In this document: positions 45,787 through 58,013 of the stretch, one piece after another | How the letters are laid out: each line of letters begins with the position of its first letter | Position numbering within the stretch: the stretch's first letter is position 1 | NCBI RefSeq assembly: GCF_963576675.1 | Contig: NC_088910.1 | Span: forward strand, 107,722,807-107,786,806 | Reading direction: 5' to 3' | Length of the DNA: 64,000 nt | Source: Euphorbia lathyris | Lineage: Eukaryota; Streptophyta; Magnoliopsida; Malpighiales; Euphorbiaceae | Position numbers and translations under genes: made by a program | Notes under the pieces: generated by a model | Told to the model about the DNA's origin: nothing | The model's input: the letters and a program-made list of their open reading frames with translations, nothing else | The model's database searches: none

Positions 45787-46130
45787 GCTTGATAAATGGA
45801 GAAGATGAATATCTCTTTGATTAAACATATCAAAAGCCTTTTTCTTCTCTAATGTGAAAGAAGGAGCAGGCAAGTTTAAATACAAAAAGTGCAGCAAAAA
45901 CAGAAAAACTAACGGACAAAATGAAACGGTTACATTCTCACAAAATCAAGACGTTAATTGCCTAATCAATTCCCTGTGATGATTGGGTCTTTTCCATCTT
46001 TATGGTGCAGCTGTCTGTGGAGGATGGGTTTATAGTTATGGGTTTGTTCAAATCAGTAAATGTGGGTTTGGACCTATTTTCGGCCTCTTGCTCATTTGCT
46101 GAACAAAACATTGCGTTTTCAGCCTTATCA
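45787..46130 (-). repeat. Probable 3' LTR of copia E
   Basis: The right edge is firm: AGCCTTATCA at 46121-46130 adjoins a 14-base C-run (G-run on the coding strand), the purine tract. The left edge, at TGCTTGATAAATGG, is a guess because the partner LTR lies outside the intact part. Confidence 0.55.
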
Positions 46131-49100
46131 CCCCCCCCCCCCCCAAGATTGGCGTGAATATGTCACAGAGACCAAGCTTGGACATGAAATTTTGGAGGGC
46201 TGGAAGATGTTGAGCTTTGGTGAACATATCTGCAATTTGCTGTGAAGATCGAATAGGGAGGAGATGAATGACCTTTTCTTTAAATTTCTGACGAACAACA
46301 TGGCAATCGATTTCAATATGCTTGGTGCGCTCGTGAAACATTGGGTTTTGAGCGATGTGAAGAGCAGATTGATTGTCACAATACATCAGTGCTGGCTGAG
46401 GATGAGAAATTGCAAAATCATGTAGGAGGTAAAGTAACCATTGAAGTTCACAAGTGCAGTGAGCCATTGCTCTGTATTCCGCTTCAGATGAACTGCGTGA
46501 AATAGTAGATTGTTTCTTTGAACGCCAAGAAATTAAGGCATTCCCTATGAACACACAAAAGCCAGTGATGGACTTTCGAGTTTCTAGACATGTTGCCCAG
46601 TCTGAGTCAGTGAAAGCCTTCAATTGCAGGTCATTTTGAGTTGGGAAGAAAATGCCCTACCCTGGTGCCTTTTTTATGTATCGCAGAACCCTGTGTGCTC
46701 TACCCAAGTCATCTGTGGTAGGTTGAGAGAGGTCTTGAGAGAGCTGACCCACAATATAAGATATTTCTGGTCGAGAGTGAGTAAGATAGAGAAGTTTCCC
46801 AATGAGCTGTCTATATCCAGTAATGTCGGTCAAATGAATTGCTTTAGGGCCAGGTTTAAAATTAGGCAGAGTCGGTGTATCAACTGGTTTCGAATGCGTA
46901 AAACCACTATAGTCTAGCAATTCGACAACATATTTCCGTTGACATAAGTGAATTCCCTTTTTGTTTCTTGACACCTCGAAACCGAGAAAGTACTGCAGCG
47001 GGCCCATGTCTTTTAGCTTAAACAAATGATGAAGATGATCCTTAATGCTCTTGACAGAGTTTTGGCAATTGCTTGCAACAAGTAAATCATCCACATACAC
47101 TAAAACAGCCAAAAATACTCCATTTGCAGTATAAGTAAATAAAGATGGATCAGTCAAGCATTGTTTTATACCAAATTGCATGAGTGCCTCCTTGAGCTTG
47201 AGATTCCATTGCCTCCCCGCTTGACGCAATCCATATAAGGATTTTTGGAGTTTACAGACTAGGGGAACTTTGGAAGAAGGGACTGAGCAACCAGGGGGAA
47301 TGTCCATGTAGACTTCCTCAACCAAATCACCATTGAGATATGCATTATTAATGTCCATGTGTTCTAAAATCCAATGTTGAGAGGCTGATAGTGCTAGTAT
47401 TAATCGAATTGTGGCAATTTTGGCCACCGGAGCAAATGTGTCAGTGAAATCAATACCAGCTTGTTGTGTGAAGCCTTTGGCGACTAATCGTGCTTTGTGT
47501 TTGTCCAAAGATCCATCAGCATTGTACTTTGTTTTGTATATCCATCTACATCCAATTGCTGTTTTGGTTGGGGGTAAAGTTGTGAGAACCCAGGTTTTGT
47601 TGGCTGCAAGGGCATCTAATTCAGATTTCTTTGCCTCTTGCCAATGAGCAAACTGTGCTGCTTCTTTGTAGGTTGAGGGGTCTTATGTGTGAAGTATGTT
47701 GATGGAAAAGGCCTTTTTTGCTGGTGAAAGGGAATCATAGGTCAAGAATTTTGAGAGGTGGTGAGGATAAGTATGAGTGTTTGTAGTGGTGGTGATTGAG
47801 GCAGAGAGATTGTAGTCTTGGAGGTAGGATGGAGTTTGTCTTATTCTTGTGGAGCGGCGTACAGGGGGTGCGGCTATAGGATTGTGTGGTGGAGAGGTAT
47901 TTGGTGAGGGTATGGAGTTCGGTGAAAGAGGTGGGGGAGGAATGAGGTCCTCTAGTTCATCCAAAGGATCAATGTCATAGATAATTGGGAGAGGCGAATA
48001 GTGCTCTGTGATAGGCAATGAATATGGAAATGTGTCTTCATAGAATTCCACATTCCTAGAAAGAAAAACACGGTTGGTATGTAGGTCCATGACCTTATAG
48101 CCTTTTATTCCATTTTTTAATCCAAGGAACACACATCTGCTTGCTCGAGAGGAAAACTTGTTTTTGTTCCTATCAATTGTGGAAGCAAAACACAAGCAGT
48201 CGAAGACCTTAAGGTCATGCCATTTGGGATTCTGCTTATACAAAATTGTATAAGAGATGGAATTAGATGAAGCATTAGTTGGAAGTCTGTTTATGAGGAA
48301 AACAGCATGAGATACAGCTTCTGTCCAGTATTCAATAGGCAGATTGCTCTGGAATAAGAGGGCCCTTGCGATATTAACAATGTCTTGATGTTTGCGTTCC
48401 ACAATTCCGTTTTGTTGTGGGGTTTCCATGCAACTAAGTTGATGTGTAATGCCCTGTTGAGCATAAAACTCAGGTATATTGAACTCCTGCCCATTATCTA
48501 ACCTGATGACTGCAGACTGAAAATGTGTGTGAACATATGAACAAAAAGACACTAATGCATTTCTGGCTTCAGACTTGTGCTTCATCAAGTATAACCACAC
48601 AAAACGACTATGGTCATCCACAATGGTTAGAAAGTAATGAAATCCATTCACTAAATGTCTAACAGGTCCCCAAATGTCAACATGAATAGTATTAAAAACA
48701 GACAATGCTCGAGATGAGCTTAAACTGAAACTTTTCTTTTTCTGTTTAGCAAAATGGCATGTGTCACAAGGCCTGTTGCAAACTAAAGTTGCTGAAGGTA
48801 AAAATTGTTGTAAAAAGCTACTTCTAATAGAAGAGGGATGGCCCAGCCTTGCATGCCACAAAGGGAACTCTGAGTGTACTTTGATAGATGCAACCTGCAT
48901 AGTTGTGTTAGGGACTAGTTCTACAAGCTGATATAATGCACTCTCTAACTTAGCATATCCAATCCTCTTGTTCATAGTCAGATCCTGAATCACACAATGT
49001 TGTGATGTGAACAATAAGCAAATTTGAGATGCTTTAGTTAATTTGCTTGTAGAAATCAAATCGTATTGAAACTGAGGAACGTATAAAGCATCATGCAAAA

Positions 49101-49624
49101 CTAATTGCTGGCTGAGTTTCACAGTCCCAACATGAGTGACTGGCACGGTAACACCATTAGGGAGTTGAACCCTAAAGTCATTGACCGCCTTATAATTTTC
49201 AAAGAAATTCAGGTTGCATATAACATGATCTGTGGCCCCAGTGTCCACAATCCAACAAGAATTGGTATGAAAAAAGCTATCAGAGGTAAAAAGTGATATA
49301 CCAGTATACGAAACTTTGTGGTTGCTATTGGCAGTTGCAATATGAGGACTACTATTACTTCCTGCTCCATTTGCTTGATTCTGAGATGCTGGGAGCAAAC
49401 TCATTATTTGGTTGAATTGATTCCTGGTGAGCACCATAGGTTCTTCCTCATCCAAATATTGATTCTCATAGTTGTTCTCATCACGTTCATTTTGAGACTC
49501 AATGGAATTGGCCTGTGTCTGATGAACTTGGTTAGCTTTAGCATAATTCTTCATGTTAGCATTTTTAAATCCATATCCAGGAGGAAACATGCTTCCTATA
49601 GAAAGAGTTTTCCATATGCCCTTC
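46048..49624 (-). pseudogene. Copia E pol and end of gag, two nonsense codons
   Basis: One reading frame runs from 49590 to about 46136 with only two stops, TAA at 47683-47685 and TAG at 46657-46659. In order: end of the gag knuckle, protease (CWIVDTGATDHVI), pre-integrase (HARLGHPSSIRSSF, CNRPCDTCHF), integrase (HVDIWGPV, IRLDNGQEF, QQNGIVERKH), linker, reverse transcriptase (AKGFTQQAGIDFTDTFAPVA, LVYVDDLLVASN) and RNase H ([41 protein letters not shown]). All catalytic residues are present, so apart from the two stops and the Ty3 insertion in gag this copy is near intact. Gag is cut at 49624 and continues at 61271-61377. Confidence 0.93.
46131..46144 (-). other. Copia E polypurine tract, G14
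   Basis: Fourteen consecutive C on the plus strand directly before the LTR, an unusually pure primer for plus-strand DNA synthesis. Confidence 0.8.
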
Positions 49625-50691
49625 TGTTTTCCTCTGAACAGACTCTAGCAAGTGCACTAGATACAAGTAATAAAGTGATAAGTAGAGTATCGTCTCCATA
49701 GGGATTGATGACCAAACTTTACAAGAAAAACCTTGTAGAACAGGGTGTTCGTGGTGTATGAATTCTTTAGTTGAGAAATGATTTTTGATCTGATTACTGA
49801 GAAATACTAAATATAAAGATTAAACATTGGAAAATGTGTTTTGGTTATGATAAAAAGAGAGAACAGGCTAAGCCAAAGCGGAACAAGCTACGTACAACAT
49901 CTAAGATCCTATTTATTCATGAATGTCACAAAGTGAAGTCAAGGTCTCTGCTTTAAAGCTCACTTAAGTCAACTCTGGTGTGTTCTTAAGATTCTAAGAT
50001 GTACTACAATGTTAAGCGTCCTTAATGTTGGTTCTTTCTTGCATTACGATCGAAACATCATTTCTGTTAAGAAAACCCTTAATACAACCCCCTAACCTTC
50101 CTGTGTCGGGGTTTGGACGTTTGATAAAAAGATCCATGAAGATGAAAGCAGTTCCCTATCATTCATCATTCACTAAGATAGATGCATATAATCATGCTGA
50201 TAAGAACTTTATCAAACACATCAACATATATTAACATCCATTCATAAAAAGGAACTAGATAACTTACATAACCAGCCCTTGCTGGCCGAGCCCATTCAAA
50301 ATGACTACTCACTCATACTGCCGAGTGAACAGTCTGCTTCGATTCTACAGAGCTCCATCAATGGAGTCATCTTCCTCGAGAGCTCTTCTCTCTCCAAAAC
50401 GTCTATTTGGCAGTTCACAAAAAGATCTTCTTTCCCTTCTCCCATTACGTCTATTTAAGGGAAAAGAAAAGGTCAACACGGTAATAAAAGTATCCGAGAA
50501 AATATTACAAAAACCAACCAAATTCTTCACAAATCCTAGAATGCTAGAAGTGGTTAAGATCCTTTTGACCCTTGAACACTCAAGGGTCGAACTTTCTTGT
50601 CATCATGCTACTTTTAACTGCTCTTATCCGCCTTTCCTGCCTGCCGCTCCTGCTGTCTGTCCTGTCGCTATCCGTCATCAGAAATTGCAGC
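49625..50691 (-). repeat. Partial LTR of Ty3 element F (left)
   Basis: Collinear with 60008-61074 without net length change, interrupted at GCAGC by copia D. The small frames in it are not genes. Confidence 0.9.
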
Positions 50692-52554
50692 TGAAGGAAA
50701 TTAGGGCTAAGGTATAGCAGCGGAAATATAAAAATTTTAGCCTATTTCCTTTTAACCATAGGATCCGTTAATCGTTATTTCATATAAAGAGGGATAAGAA
50801 GGAATACCTTTCGATGAACAATCTACCATTGTTAAAGAAGTGCCCACAATTCTTCTCCGAGATTCCAACCACAAAGTTTAACACGGAGAGGTTAAGATGA
50901 AATCAACCCTTATGAGATGCAACCAAAATAGATTGCCTCTAATTAACCAACACAAGATCAAAGAGAAAGAGGGATGAATAAGATTAATCAATCGATGGAA
51001 TGCCGTATGAATTCTTATCCACAGACTAGGGGATGGGAATTCTTTTTCTCTCACTGAATAGCAATTTCGAAAATCACTAAAGGGGGAGGGATTAGGCTTG
51101 GTCGAAATTCACATGGGAGGGGGTATTTATAGTTGCTTGAATCTAAACCCTAGTTAGATAGGAATAGGTTACTTAATAGGAATCCAATTCGGAAAAGGAT
51201 TCCTAATTATTATCTCACTATATATCTAATATATTTAGGATAATAATAAATAACCTAATTGGATAATAATAGGAGTATATTAATCCAATTAAAACTCCTA
51301 ATTTAATTATCTCTTAATTAATTTAATTCATAATCCTAATCAAATTAGGATTAATGGAATAAAATCAATTCCTTATCTCTATATACAAATTTCGCCCCCC
51401 TCCATATATTTGGGCCTTACTGGGCTCAATTGGGCTTCCATCTATTAATCATATCCATCTCTCTTTTGGTTCCAAGTCTTATGTGTGATCCATTAGGTTC
51501 TTACTACTTCTGGCCGTATGCAACTATTAAATTAATTTCTTCAAGAATTATATTTAATCCTTGCATAACGGAATGATGTACTGAGTATGTTATTGGCAAG
51601 TCTGTAATCATTCCCCCAGAGTCCGTTAAGAAGACAGGTTGATTCTGTCGTTAACCCTTCCGTATTAGCTACGGTATAATACGATCCTTTATCAACTACA
51701 TCCTTGAACTGAATCTTATGACTATGGGTAATGTCAAGTCACATATAGCGAGACATTCGTTTTACTTGTTCTTGGCTGAGTCAACTCAAAAAGATAGGTT
51801 AAGTGAAATCTGTATTTCTACTCTTAAGCTATCACCTTGTAAGTGTTTAGAGTCGAGTCTTCCACAAGCGATCCTTGGATGTATCTCCCATTAATCGGGA
51901 GTGATAAATGCTCAATCCAATGTATAACTACCCTGACATTACTTCCTGTGACACCCAACCTTTGCAGTTCACACCCCAGAGTCATCTCTGTTAAGGATCG
52001 TGGGACCGCAGGATCAAAGTCTCACATTCAGTAATTCAGGATGACCAATTAACATTCTTTTGAGTCTGAGGATTAGTTATACCTAGTAATACCAATGAGA
52101 TGAACAGTTGACAAGGATGAATCTACCCATCCTGTTATCTCAAATCGGATCCCCAATCCTAATGAACAACGTTTCACCAGATCTATGTAATTGTCCAGAT
52201 ATCTATATATATGAAGCTTGTGAGATCAGCTTTCTGTCGGAAAGAAGACATTGTTACATACAAGTCTCAACCGTGATATATCAATCCTAAACATATCACT
52301 TGACTTGGGGTGGTTTTAAGTTTATTAGTTTATTATAAAGTTTTGTCTCACTTCATGCTTGTATGAACACTTTATAATCACTTTAAACAAACTTACGGAT
52401 TTCCTTTTATTAGACTTTATTCAATGCTTAAAAGGGATTGCCTTTATATAGTTATAAAACATATATCTCATTAAAACAAATGATATAAAGAACAATTCAT
52501 TTACAATAAGTTTGTATCCCGCAACAATTGACTATAGGACACTAAACCCCAACA
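50692..52554 (-). repeat. 3' LTR of copia D
   Basis: 1863 bp, TGAAGGAAATTAGG...AAACCCCAACA in plus coordinates. Confidence 0.93.
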
Positions 52555-52568
52555 TACTCCCACTTGGA

Positions 52569-55427
52569 CTAAAGCCAATTGTTTCTAAAACTTATCCCAG
52601 TAGAAGTTAAATGACGATCATGTACTTTCTGGGTTAAAGGCTTTGTCAACGGATCTGCAACGTTGTCCTCTGTAGGTACTCTTTCTATTCTCACATCTCC
52701 TCTAGCCACAATCTCTCTTATGATGTGGTATCGCTTTAGGTAGTGCTTGGATGCATTATGAGACCGTGGTTCCTTTGCTTGCGCAATGGCTCCATTGTTA
52801 TCACAGTACAGAGTAATGGGATTGACAATGTCAGGCACCACACCTAGTTCTGTAATGAACTTTCTAATCCAAACTGCTTCCTTTTCCGCTTCCGCAGCAG
52901 CGATGTACTCTGACTCGGTCGTAGAGAAAGCTACGCTTCCCTGCTTGGAACTTTTCCAACTGACCGCGCCCCCATTTAGGATAAATAGGTATCCTGATTG
53001 GGATTTAAAATCATTCTCATCTGTGAGATGACTAGCGTCTGAAAATCCTTGTATTTTCAGATCTGCTTCTCCGTACACTAGGAACATATCTTTAGTCCTT
53101 CTCAAGTACTTAAGAATGTTCTTGACGGCAATCCAATGCTCGTCTCCCGGATTCCCTTGGTAACGACTCGTTACAGATAACATGAACGCTACATCAGGTC
53201 TAGTGCATAGCATAGCATACATAATCGAACCGATCGCGCTGGCGTACCGGACTACAGCCATGCATCGTTTGTCATCATCAGTTTTAGGACATTGATGATT
53301 GTTTAACTTTACTCCATGTACCATGGGTAAGTTACCTCGTTTCGATTCAAGCATGCTAAACCGATTTAGCACCTTTTCAATGTATGTAGCCTGTGAAAAA
53401 CCAAGCAGTCTACGCGATCTATCTCTGTAGATCTTTATACCAAATATATAGGCTGCTTCACCAAGGTCTTTCATTGAGAAGTTACCAGATAACCAAACTT
53501 TCACTGATTGTAATAGAGCAATGTCATTTCCCATTAACAGTATATCGTCCACATATAGTATGAGAAATGCTATAGAGCTCCCACTTGCTTTCTTGTAAAT
53601 GCAAGCTTCTTCGCAATTTTGTTCGAAACCAAATTGTTTTATGGTTTCGTCAAAACGCTTGTTCCAGCTTCTAGATGCTTGCTTGAGTCCATAAATGGAT
53701 CTCTGAAGTTTGCAAACTTTATTTGCATCCTTTGATATGAAACCTTCAGGCTTCATCATGTATACATCCTCAAGCATATTTCCATTTAGGAAACTTGTTT
53801 TCACATCCATTTGCCAAATCTCATAATCAAAATGAGCGGCAATTACAAGCATGATTCTGATTGATTTGGACATAGCAACAGGAGAGAAGGTTTCGTCATA
53901 ATCAACACCTTGTTTCTGACGATATCCCTTCGCTACCAACCTAGCCTTGTAGGTGCTAACCTTTCCATCCATGTCAGTCTTCTTTTTGAAGATCCACCTG
54001 CACCCAATGGGTTTTATCCCTTCGGGTGGATCAACCAAAGTCCAAACTTGGTTAGTATACATGGAATCCATTTTAGAATCCATGGCCTCAAGCCATGCTT
54101 TAGAATCTGGACTAGTAAGAGCCTCTTCGTAGTTTTCGGGTTCGTCGTCTAACACGGGAACCTCGCCATCATCTCCCACTAGAAAACCATATCTAACTGG
54201 GAGTTCACGAACTCTTCGTTAACTACGAATAGGTGCCACTGGAGTCTCATATAATGGGACTTCTTCGGGTACCTCAATCGCTTCTGTTGTTTCAGTCGTT
54301 GTTTCTTCCTCTTGAACTTCGTCGAGTTCAATCACGCTTCCCTTTTGTGTTTCTTCGAGAAACGCTTTCTCTAAGAAGGTTGCGTGTTTGGATACTATTA
54401 CTTTCTGATCATCTGGATGATAGAAGTAATACCCTATGGTTTCCCTGGGATATCCAATGAAGAAACATTTATCAGATTTAGAATCTAATTTGTCGGACGC
54501 AACGCGTTTGACATATGCTGAACAACCCCATACTCTCATGAACGAGAACACGGGTTTCTTACCAACGAACAATTCATATGGTGTGGAAACAGCGGATTTA
54601 GTTGGTACTCGGTTCAGGGTGAAGAGGGCAGTTTCTAAGGCATAGCCCCAGAACGTCTTTGGAAGTAAGGCCATGCTCATCATAGATCGTACCATATCTA
54701 ATAGGGTACGGTTTCTCCTCTCGGATACACCATTGTGTTGTGGTGTATAGGGAGGTGTCCATTGTGAGCATATCCCACATTCAGTTAGATAATTCAGAAA
54801 ATCATCAGAAAGATATTCGCCACCTCGATCAGATCGAAGTGTTTTTATTTTCTTTCCTAATTGATTTTCCACTTCATTCTTGAAGCATTTGAACTTGTCA
54901 AAGGCTTCTGATTTGTGCCTGATCAAGTAGATATAACCATAGCGAGTATGATCATCTATGAAGCTAATGAAGTATCTGAATCCTCCTCTTGCTTGGACTG
55001 ACATAGGACCACATACATCTGAATGAATGAGTCCTAGAGTGTCTGATACACGCTCACCTTTATTGCTAAAGGGTGTCTTTGTCATTTTACCTTTTAAACA
55101 TGATTCGCATGTTTCCAATGATTCAGGATCAATCGGATCTATAAGCCCATCTGAATGTAGCTTTAGCATACGTCTCTTGTTTATATGACAATGCCACAAG
55201 TAAGTTGAATTATCTAGCTTATGTCTTTTGGTATCAATTGCGAAAACAGAAATCAACACATAAATCCCATTTTGTGATATTCCTGAGAAATAGAAAATCG
55301 AATCTCTATAAAAATTGCAATGTTTGTTCTTTATAGAACATACCATATGTTGGAGTACCGGCTTTTCCCTTCTGGAGGGTAGCTCGGTACAAAGAACAAT
55401 TTCTCTTCCAATGCCCCACGTCACCAC
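52569..55427 (-). pseudogene. Copia D integrase, reverse transcriptase and RNase H
   Basis: 55427-54219: pre-integrase (YLWHCHINKRRMLKLHSDGL, CESCLKGKM) and integrase (HSDVCGPMS, FIDDHTRYGYIYL, LRSDRGGEYLS, QHNGVSERRNR). A frameshift near 54200 follows. 54179-52569 (536 codons, open): linker, reverse transcriptase (CRWIFKKKTDMDGKVSTYKA, DVKTSFLNGNMLEDVYMM, LYVDDILLMGND) and RNase H (GFSDASHLTDENDFKSQSGY, STTESEYIAAAEAEKEAVW, EDNVADPLTKPL). The protease is missing: after the gag knuckle the sequence passes from GMFYKE straight to NKHCNFYRDSIFYFSG, which in relatives lies well downstream of the protease aspartate. Confidence 0.92.
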
Positions 55428-56157
55428 AATAGTGGCACTTTCTTTTGGGCTTCTTCACTTCCTTTCCCTTAACTTTAGTGGGCATGGCTTTCTTACCTTT
55501 CTTGGGATGTTTAGGATTGGGAGAATTCCCTTTCCTCTTCTTTGATCCCTCTATGACAAGAGCCGGTATAGCCTTGTCTTTCTGAATATTGGGCTCAACT
55601 GACTTGAGCATATTTGCAAGCTCTTCAAGAGAGGTTTGCAAGTCATTCATCTGATAGTTCATGATGAACTATGAATAACTCTTTGGGAGGGATTGAAGAA
55701 TTAAGTCTACACTTAGTTCGTTATCCATCGCGAATCCAATACTAGAAAGTTTGGTAATGTAGCCAATCATCTTGACATAATGTGTCATTACAGATGTGCC
55801 CTCTTGCATCTTGCAACGATATAGCAACTTGGATATCTCGTAGCGTTCGCACCTGGTCTGTTTCCCAAACAGTTCCTTTAGGTGCACGATGATGGAACAG
55901 GCATAGTTGCCTTTTTAATTCCGATGTCATCGATGCAAGTATGATGCATCCGGCATGATCGTCATCAGCCTTGTGCTTCTGGTAAGCATCGATTTCCTCG
56001 ATGGGAGCATCATCCTCAGGGATAGGGGGTATCGATGTATCAAATACATACCCTATTTTATCGAACTTCAAAACAATTTTGAGGTTGCGATACCAGTCGG
56101 TGAAGTTTGAACTATTCAACTTGTTATCGGTAAATGTATTTTGCAGATTGGTGTTAA
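55306..56157 (-). pseudogene. Copia D gag
   Basis: Homologous to copia C gag, but the start codon seen at 13437 (ATGAATAAC) reads ATCATTAAC here, so no ATG opens the frame. It has NLKIVLKFDKIGYVFDTSIP, a frameshift near 55915, then HLKELFGKQTRCERYEISKL, a stop near 55669, and a basic tail with zinc knuckle CHYCGDVGHWKRNC (about 55395-55436). Capsid-like UBN2 region by family knowledge. Confidence 0.88.
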
Positions 56158-57999
56158 TGATGATTTTAAGAGTGTTTAATTAAAACTTGAGATGTGAGAA
56201 AGAGTAAACGTATGTCATTCATTTGCTTTAAAGTATATCAATCTAAAATTATAGGCCTTTTAGTTTATTTCAGATTGCTCCCACTATTTTGCCAAATTAA
56301 TAACCCTCCATATTAATTCGAAGAATTTCACAAATCCTTTAGTGCGCTAGGATCCTAACTCCTGAGATTTCGCCTTGAGTTTGCTCAACAAGCTAGTCTC
56401 ATTTGTTAGGTAGATTCATGTAATCAATCACATCTTGAATGTGACTCCTAGGATATTGGGTTACTAACCACATTAGTAACTAATATGCTATTCACATTAA
56501 TCCCAACCATATTGCCCATTAGTTTATGACAATATGAGTTTGCTCATCCAATTATCATAATCTAATTTAAGTATTACCCCATATTCATGAAAGAATGACT
56601 TTCGATAATTCAGGTGTTACCATAAGACCCCGAGCTTGAGTTTGCTCAACAACCCAAAGGCCCCCAGTACTGCCGGCTGAATTATAATATTAGGGAGGGG
56701 CAACCGATTTTAATAACTTGCTTATTTACTTAACTTTTAAACGAGGGATTTTATTTAAGTCTCATAATCTAACTTAGTCTTGATTTGCTTTAGCATACAT
56801 CAGACATACATACATTCACATACATTGGCGTTATGGACATATCATCTAAATTATTCCGCCGAGCCAGAGACGGAATAAAAGGCCAAACCTAAGGAAATAC
56901 TAACTATTACATATTTCTCTTTAGGTCCTCCGTCTTCTCCATGGCGCCTTGAAATTACATATTAATTTCTATACTACTATAAGAAAACTTCAATTGAATT
57001 GAAGGGAATCAGATGAGAGGAGAAATTACAATAGATAGTAGAAAGGCAGGACGCGCAGGCCCTATTTCAAAAATACCAAAAGACTAAAAGAGGGTCCAAA
57101 TATGTCCATAACTCCAAACATGCATAGACTCAATTAAATAAATTTAATTGGTTGATTACATAACCGGCTTATGTAATATTTAGGTTAACCACATTAACTC
57201 GTTAAATTAACTTTCATCCAATTTTACTTCTAATCGTTTTGTATCTTTATATTAATCCTTAGATTAATATAACCATATAAAACGTTGATTATGCACGTCC
57301 CAATTATTTTGATTTCAATTCATTTAACACTTTGATTTACATATTGGTAAAAACAAACATTTAAACGAATTTTTCATTCGATAATCAAAACAGAAAACTA
57401 TTAATTTCTGAAACATATATATACATTTAATACAAAACGATTTTAAACCATTTAAAATTAAGTGGGTATCGGGCCGGGCCCGAGAGCGGGCTGCTGCCGA
57501 TTGGCAGCAGCCCTTAGGGCACACGGGACGCCGCTGCCTTGCGGCAGCGGTGCCCCTGCGCCGCACGCGGCTGCTGCCGCGAGGCAGCAGCTGCGCGACA
57601 GCGGCCAGTCGCGCCGTGAGGCGCGACTCGGGCTGCTGTCGTTTTTTTTTATTAAATATATATATATATGTATGTGTATATATATCAGTTCTAAAACAAT
57701 TTAAAACGATTTTCAGAAATAGGAAAAACTACAATAGATTTCCGTTTTATCATTTAGAATTAATAAAACTAATTTTATCAACCTAAGTATAAAACTAATA
57801 GATTTTGTTATAATGATTATCAACCGAAATAATTAGGAACATAAGCATAATCAGTTTTAATTAACAATTAATCAAAACTTTATTTATCTTTAGAATTAAT
57901 TAATCAAAACTATTTGTCAATTAATCCTAACCATAAATATTTATTCAATCCTATTGAAAACTTCTATATTTTCATATATGAAATAACGGATTTAACGAT
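56158..57999 (-). other. Untranslated leader of copia D
   Basis: Non-coding, collinear with 13438-15201. Three stem-loops TTGAG/ATGAG-TTTG-CTCAA/CTCAT at 56375-56388, 56534-56547 and 56636-56649, and a GC-rich hairpin cluster at 57472-57628. Reading frames across the GC-rich part are artefacts. Confidence 0.8.
57472..57628 (-). repeat. GC-rich stem-loop cluster in copia D leader
   Basis: Perfect hairpins, each with a 4-nt loop: 57488-57498/57503-57513 (11 bp), 57531-57538/57543-57550 (8 bp, loop GCAA in the RNA sense), 57570-57578/57583-57591 (9 bp), 57607-57615/57620-57628 (9 bp), preceded by TCGGGCC-G-GGCCCGA. Confidence 0.93.
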
Positions 58000-58013
58000 G
58001 GCTCTGATACCAC

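Noticed and set aside
51843..52290. Frames repeated at 51843-52290 and 59159-59612 as a duplicated gene
   Set aside because: Both lie at equivalent positions in the two LTRs of copia D, with no coding signal.
57462..57786. Ala/Arg-rich frames in GC-rich DNA
   Set aside because: They fall in the copia D leader hairpin cluster; they are not conserved with copia C (14649-14888), where the frame and length differ.
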